A DNA stretch of 64,000 nt from Profftia tarda (GTDB lineage: Bacteria > Pseudomonadota > Gammaproteobacteria > Enterobacterales > Enterobacteriaceae): NCBI RefSeq assembly GCF_904848675.1, contig NZ_LR890047.1, positions 310,001 through 374,000 of the forward strand, in the 5' to 3' direction. This document shows, piece by piece, positions 60,080 to 64,000 of the stretch (the stretch's first letter is position 1; each line of letters opens with the position of its first letter). The notes under the pieces are model-generated. The model saw only the letters and a list, made by a program, of their open reading frames with translations, was not told the origin of the DNA and did not search any database. The position numbers were made by a program, and so were the translations under genes.

Positions 60080-60421
60080 ATGGAAAATATTAATCAGTTA
60101 ACTTTCCAAGATGTTGTAGAGTTTGTTCGTATGTTTCGTCGCAAAAATAAGTTGCAGCGTGAAATATTAGATAATGAAAAAAAGATTCGTGACAACCAGA
60201 AGCGCATTCTCTTGCTAGACAATATGAGTGCTTACATTAAACCAGGTATGAGTATTGAATCTATTCAAGCGATTCTTGCTGATATGCGCGGTAACTATGA
60301 AGATCGTGTTGATGAATATATTATTAAGAATGCAGATTTATCGAGAGAGAGACGTGAGCTCTCTAAAAAGATTAAAATTTTAGGGGAAGGTGAATCTAGA
60401 TCTAAAGAAAATTTTCTATAA
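60080..60421 (+). CDS. tmaR: PTS polar-localisation regulator TmaR (YeeX, DUF496)
   Basis: Small coiled-coil protein of the DUF496 family. E. coli YeeX/TmaR clusters at the cell pole and holds PTS enzyme I there. It has 113 residues (E. coli 109 or so). The core FQDVVEFVRMFRRKNKLQRE and KIRDNQKRILLLDNMSAYIK matches YeeX closely, as does the later EDRVDEYIIKNADLSRERRE. Heptad-like charged helices span about 15-50 and 75-103. GAGG is 5 bases before the ATG. Neighbouring genes give no functional hint. It is intact, which is notable in a genome this reduced. Confidence 0.9.
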   Translation: MENINQLTFQDVVEFVRMFRRKNKLQREILDNEKKIRDNQKRILLLDNMSAYIKPGMSIESIQAILADMRGNYEDRVDEYIIKNADLSRERRELSKKIKILGEGESRSKENFL

Positions 60422-60426
60422 GACGC

Positions 60427-60451
60427 AGTCTGTTTCGCAGATTTTGCTTTT
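60427..60451 (+). terminator. Possible terminator of tmaR
   Basis: A 6-bp stem (AGTCTG with CAGATT, one G-U pair) around a TTTCG loop is followed by TTGCTTTT, starting 6 bases after the tmaR stop. Short, but it has the form of a weak Rho-independent terminator. Confidence 0.4.
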
Positions 60452-60842
60452 ACATTAATCTTTGTGTTAGAACAATTATAATATAACCTTGATAGATCTC
60501 AGTTGGATAAATGAAATAGTTGCGTCTTAACAAGATCTCATGCAATACTAGAAATATTCTGTAGTATATATGCTGATCTTAAAATATTCTCTTAAAGAGA
60601 TCTAATTAAATCAGTGATTTATATTAAATTATTCTTTATTATTAAATATAGGATAAAATTGATAGAAACATTACATAATATATTTTAATACGCAAATTAT
60701 ATCTTTAATTCTATAAAGACTTTAATCTAATATTTAGATGAGTGATGTATTCGGATTGTCTAGCAGACATATTGGTTGTGAAGATATAATTTTAAAAAAA
60801 TTTTTTTAACTATTATCCGGTATAATTATTTTTGTAATAAAT
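60452..60842. other. Gene-free gap between tmaR and tRNA-Asn
   Basis: About 390 bases between converging tmaR and tRNA-Asn. No gene seen. T/A-rich runs near 60790-60830 may help terminate tRNA transcription. Confidence 0.5.
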
Positions 60843-60918
60843 TGGCTCCTCCGACTGGATTCGAACCAGTGACATACGGATTAACAGTCCGCCGTTCTAC
60901 CGACTGAACTACAGAGGA
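60843..60918 (-). tRNA. tRNA-Asn (anticodon GUU)
   Basis: A complete 76-base tRNA with encoded CCA. The acceptor stem pairs TCCTCTG with CGGAGGA (one U-G pair). The D arm contains AGTTCAGTCGGTAGAAC, the anticodon loop is ACTGTTAATC with anticodon GTT, and the T arm is CTGGTTCGAATCCAG. It is almost identical to E. coli tRNA-Asn. A strong promoter lies just upstream on the minus strand. No integrase or phage remnant is next to it. Confidence 0.97.
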
Positions 60919-60930
60919 ATAACTATATAA

Positions 60931-60959
60931 ACTATAGCTCTCTTGCTGTAGCTTGTCAA
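60931..60959 (-). promoter_or_regulatory. Sigma-70 promoter of tRNA-Asn
   Basis: On the minus strand TTGACA (60959-60954), exactly 17 bases, then TATAGT (60936-60931), 12 bases before the tRNA 5' end. The -35 is perfect and the -10 matches at five of six positions. This is the clearest promoter in the window and indicates a conventional RpoD. Confidence 0.85.
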
Positions 60960-61807
60960 GACCAGATCTAAGATCTAAATATTTTTTATTTTAAAATATT
61001 ATATCTCTGATTCAGATCTTCTGTAATACATAAAAAATAGAACATGATAAAATGAAATTACATCATTCTGATGATATCTCCTCAATTTATTGATTAAGAT
61101 GTTCTAAAAGAAGTCAAATCTATCATATTTTATTTTTCAGGATTTATTTATGTATAATACCTAATTATTTAATGCATAGTTTAACCATTAATATAGTCTT
61201 TTGACTATATTTAAGATTAATACGATATATTTAGTAATTAAAATCATAGTCACTCGCAAGGAACATGCTTTAATTTGTATATTTATTAAATATATTTATA
61301 CTTTTGTATATACCATGAATATATACTTTATGAGTATAAGGCTCAGTTATATTGTATGTATTTTTATAAAAATTATAATTTAATGTTGGGAGTCATAGTT
61401 TAACCATGTAGACTGATTGTTACAATGTGTTGATCGTCATTCTACTGAGTAATAATCCTCGGTATTAAAGATACCTGATGCATTGGTTAATTAAATTCAC
61501 AAATATTTTTATAGTAAAACAATGATCTCTATTAATTTTCTATAAAATAGAATCAATGATAATAGATAAAAGTATCTTCATATGAGATGAGAAAGATGCG
61601 TTTAATAATTAAACTATATAATTAGTTATAAAATCTCAATAGCAAATTAATTAAGAATTAAAATAAATATAATTGATAGCATGATAATTTTCCTCAAAAA
61701 ATTCTTTACTCTTCTGTTGCTAAAGTTATATAGGATGATAGAACATAGAACTGTAGCGCTCGATAGGATGTTGATTTAACGGAATAATATAAACTGACTA
61801 ATAATTT
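60960..61807. other. Gene-free gap between tRNA-Asn and mfd
   Basis: About 850 bases. A 60-codon open frame at 61201-61383 consists almost only of I, Y, F, K and M residues, as expected from AT-rich noncoding DNA, and matches no family I know. In E. coli lolCDE adjoin mfd; no trace of them is seen here. Confidence 0.55.
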
Positions 61808-64000
61808 ATGTCCAAACAATATCAATTCATATTGCCTGATCGTTATGACCTGCCAACAAGAGCTGGCGATATACTTTTTTTAGGCCAGTTAACGGGTTCG
61901 GCTGATGCGCTGGAATGCGCACATATCTCTGAAAAACATTCTGGGCCAGTAATCCTAATTACTTCTGATATACAATCAGCATTGCGGTTGAGCAATGAAA
62001 TCCAGCAGTTTACTATGCAAATAGTTACAACACTTTCCGACTGGGAAACGTTACCGTATGATAGTTTTTCACCGCATAAAGATATTATTTCAGCTCGCCT
62101 TTTAAGTTTGTATCAACTACCTACTATGAAGCGTGGTGTTTTTATCATGCCAGTAAAAAGTTTAATGCAGCGTGTGTGCCCTCATGAATTCCTGCATAGG
62201 CATTCATTAATAATGCAAAAAGGTCAGAAATTATCTGGGGATAGACTGCGTATAAAGCTTCAAAAAGCCGGTTATCGCAGCGTGGATCAGGTTGTTGAAC
62301 ACGGTGAGTTTGCTACACGAGGATCATTGCTAGATCTATACCCAATGGGCAGTGATAATCCTTATCGTATCAATTTCCTCAATGGAAAAATTGATAGCTT
62401 ACGCATATTCGATATTGACTCGCAACGCACCCTTAATGAAGTTGAGTATTTTAGCCTGTTACCTGCACATGAATTCCCGATTACTGAAACTGCAATTGAG
62501 TTGTTTCGTAGTCAATGGCGTGAGAATCTTGAAGTGCGACGTGATCCAGAGCATATATATCAGCAGGTTAGTAAAGGAATATGGCCAGCAGGTATTGAAT
62601 ATTGGCAGCCGCTATTCTTTCGAAATTCACTTCCGCCACTTTTTAGTTATTTTCCATCCAGTACGTTACTAATTAATACTGCTGATCTTAAATCTGCAGC
62701 AGATCGTTTCTGGTTAGATCTGAACCAGCGTTATAAAAATAGATGCGTCGATCCTATGCGCCCGCTCTTAAGACCAAATAAATTGTGGCTATGCGTTGAT
62801 GAGCTGTTTTTTTTAATAAAAAAATGGCCTTGTATTCAGTTAAAAAGTGAAAAACTAAAGCAAAAAAATTATCATATCAATCTAAAATATCACTCCCTAC
62901 CTGAATTGAAGGTTCAAAAACAAAATAAAAATATGCTGCATGCCCTGCATGTATTTACTGAAATTAGTAAAGATACTATTATTTTTTCAGTAGAAAGTGA
63001 AGGGCGTCGCGAAACTTTAATAGAATTGTTAGCTATTATTAAGATCAAACCTGACTTTATTACGCATCTGCAAGACGCCGAAGAGGGTAAAATTTATATT
63101 ATGCAGGGCGCATGTGAGCGTGGATTTATAAATCCAGTGCTTAAACTAGTTCTAATCTGTGAAAATGATTTAATTGGTGAGCGCTTTAGCCGTAGTCAAG
63201 AAAATAAAAGTAATACTAACACTAGTATTAGTAATTTCTCCGACCTTATTATTGATTATCCTGTGGTGCATGTAGAACATGGAGTCGGCCGATATTCTGG
63301 AATGGTTACTCTAACAATAGGTGGAATAAAAGGAGAATATTTGATTTTGAAATACGCAGATGATGCAAAATTATATGTGCCGATTTCTTCTCTTTTCCTA
63401 CTAACTCGTTATTCAGGAGTTGCTATTGAAAATGCTCCACTGCACAAACTTGGTAGCGATTCTTGGGCAAGAGCTCGCAAAAAAGCCTCCGAGAAAGTTC
63501 GAGACGTAGCTGCTGAACTGTTAGATATTCATGCTATACGTGCCACTAAAACAGGTTTCGCCTTTAAGAAAGATTGCAAATCTTACCAGATGTTTTGTGA
63601 AGGTTTTCGGTTTGAACCCACAACAGACCAGAAGATGGCAATTAACTCTGTACTCCACGATATGTGTCAACCATTAGCCATGGATCGTCTAATATGCGGG
63701 GATGTTGGTTTTGGTAAAACCGAGGTGGCTATGCGTGCTGCATTCCTCGCTGTAGACAACAATAAACAGGTAGCGGTTTTAGTTCCTACTACTTTATTAG
63801 CTCAACAACATTACGATAACTTTCGTGACCGTTTTGCTAACTGGCCAGTACGTATTGAGATGATTTCTCGTTTTCGTAGTGTTAAAGAGCAGAAGCAGAT
63901 AATAAGGGATACAATTGATGGTAAAGTAGATATTCTGATTGGTACACATAAACTTTTGCAGGCCGATATGCAGTGGAGTAATTTAGCGCTATTAATAGTT
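61808..64000 (+). CDS. mfd: Transcription-repair coupling factor Mfd (3' end outside window)
   Basis: DNA translocase that removes stalled RNA polymerase from lesions and recruits UvrA. The first 731 codons are open without a break to the last base of the window (E. coli Mfd has 1148). The UvrB-like N-terminal region is present (DWETLPYDSFSPH near 78-90, EHGEFATRGSLLDLYPMGS, EYWQPLFF). The RNA-polymerase-interacting domain follows (HVEHGVGRYSGM, YADDAKLYVPISSL), then the translocase Walker A GDVGFGKTE and VPTTLLAQQHYDNFRDRF. The sequence stops just before the expected DEEHR motif. The ATG at 61808 gives MSKQYQFILP, aligned with E. coli MPEQYRYTLP. Confidence 0.96.
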   Translation, partial: MSKQYQFILPDRYDLPTRAGDILFLGQLTGSADALECAHISEKHSGPVILITSDIQSALRLSNEIQQFTMQIVTTLSDWETLPYDSFSPHKDIISARLLSLYQLPTMKRGVFIMPVKSLMQRVCPHEFLHRHSLIMQKGQKLSGDRLRIKLQKAGYRSVDQVVEHGEFATRGSLLDLYPMGSDNPYRINFLNGKIDSLRIFDIDSQRTLNEVEYFSLLPAHEFPITETAIELFRSQWRENLEVRRDPEHIYQQVSKGIWPAGIEYWQPLFFRNSLPPLFSYFPSSTLLINTADLKSAADRFWLDLNQRYKNRCVDPMRPLLRPNKLWLCVDELFFLIKKWPCIQLKSEKLKQKNYHINLKYHSLPELKVQKQNKNMLHALHVFTEISKDTIIFSVESEGRRETLIELLAIIKIKPDFITHLQDAEEGKIYIMQGACERGFINPVLKLVLICENDLIGERFSRSQENKSNTNTSISNFSDLIIDYPVVHVEHGVGRYSGMVTLTIGGIKGEYLILKYADDAKLYVPISSLFLLTRYSGVAIENAPLHKLGSDSWARARKKASEKVRDVAAELLDIHAIRATKTGFAFKKDCKSYQMFCEGFRFEPTTDQKMAINSVLHDMCQPLAMDRLICGDVGFGKTEVAMRAAFLAVDNNKQVAVLVPTTLLAQQHYDNFRDRFANWPVRIEMISRFRSVKEQKQIIRDTIDGKVDILIGTHKLLQADMQWSNLALLIV

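Noticed and set aside
61201..61383. 60-codon open frame upstream of mfd
   Set aside because: Composition is almost entirely I, Y, F, K and M, with no ribosome binding site or family resemblance; typical of AT-rich noncoding DNA.
62352..62672. 106-codon + strand frame inside mfd
   Set aside because: A shadow frame; the mfd frame is continuous through it with clear homology.
1..64000. CRISPR arrays, insertion sequences, prophage or integrase genes
   Set aside because: No regularly spaced repeats, transposase or integrase motifs were found on either strand.

Overview
The window looks like part of the chromosome of a heritable, genome-reduced gammaproteobacterium related to Enterobacterales. 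Nearly every protein is full length and close to its Escherichia coli counterpart, often to the residue (AceE 887, HemE 354, SecA 901, PlsC 245, Lpd 474). The DNA is AT-rich, almost all genes are housekeeping genes, there are no insertion sequences or prophages, and about 19.5 kb of 64 kb (about 30 %) has no recognisable gene. Low coding density with eroding gene edges fits an insect endosymbiont still losing DNA, for example a stinkbug gut symbiont of the Pantoea carbekii type. That assignment is inference; other enterobacterial endosymbionts are possible.

Layout: 0.9-7.0 kb, pyruvate dehydrogenase genes (aceE, aceF, lpd), including a detached, decayed lipoyl domain between aceE and aceF. 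8.1-10.8 kb, hemE convergent with dacA. 12.2-17.4 kb, glmU and glmS, then efp divergent from epmB. 19.0-24.7 kb, parE, parC, plsC. 26.3-26.8 kb, an isolated secreted phospholipase-D-type nuclease in about 4 kb of otherwise empty DNA. 28.7-32.3 kb, ackA-pta. 32.3-35.6 kb, the largest gap. 35.6-53.2 kb, the division and cell wall (dcw) cluster, rsmH-ftsL-ftsI-murE-murF-mraY-murD-ftsW-murG-murC-ddlB-ftsQ-ftsA-ftsZ-lpxC, in E. coli order with overlapping genes, followed by secA. 56.6-64 kb, coaE, tmaR, tRNA-Asn and the first 731 codons of mfd, which runs off the window.

Together the genes make UDP-GlcNAc (glmS, glmU), turn it into lipid II (mur genes, mraY) and lipid A (lpxC), polymerise and trim septal peptidoglycan (ftsW, ftsI, dacA), divide the cell (fts genes), separate chromosomes (parC, parE), export proteins (secA), and convert pyruvate to acetyl-CoA and acetate plus ATP (PDH, Pta, AckA). 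Several usual neighbours are absent: pdhR, mraZ, secM, and mutT/yacG/zapD between secA and coaE. Blocks from many distant E. coli map positions are joined here, with gene-free DNA at most junctions.

The best candidates for a second look are the stepwise loss of lipoyl domains in AceF, a signal-peptide reading frame of dacA broken at an A6 run, the isolated nuclease, several long perfect palindromes, and a rewritten LpxC tail. I found no convincing wholly new multi-gene system.
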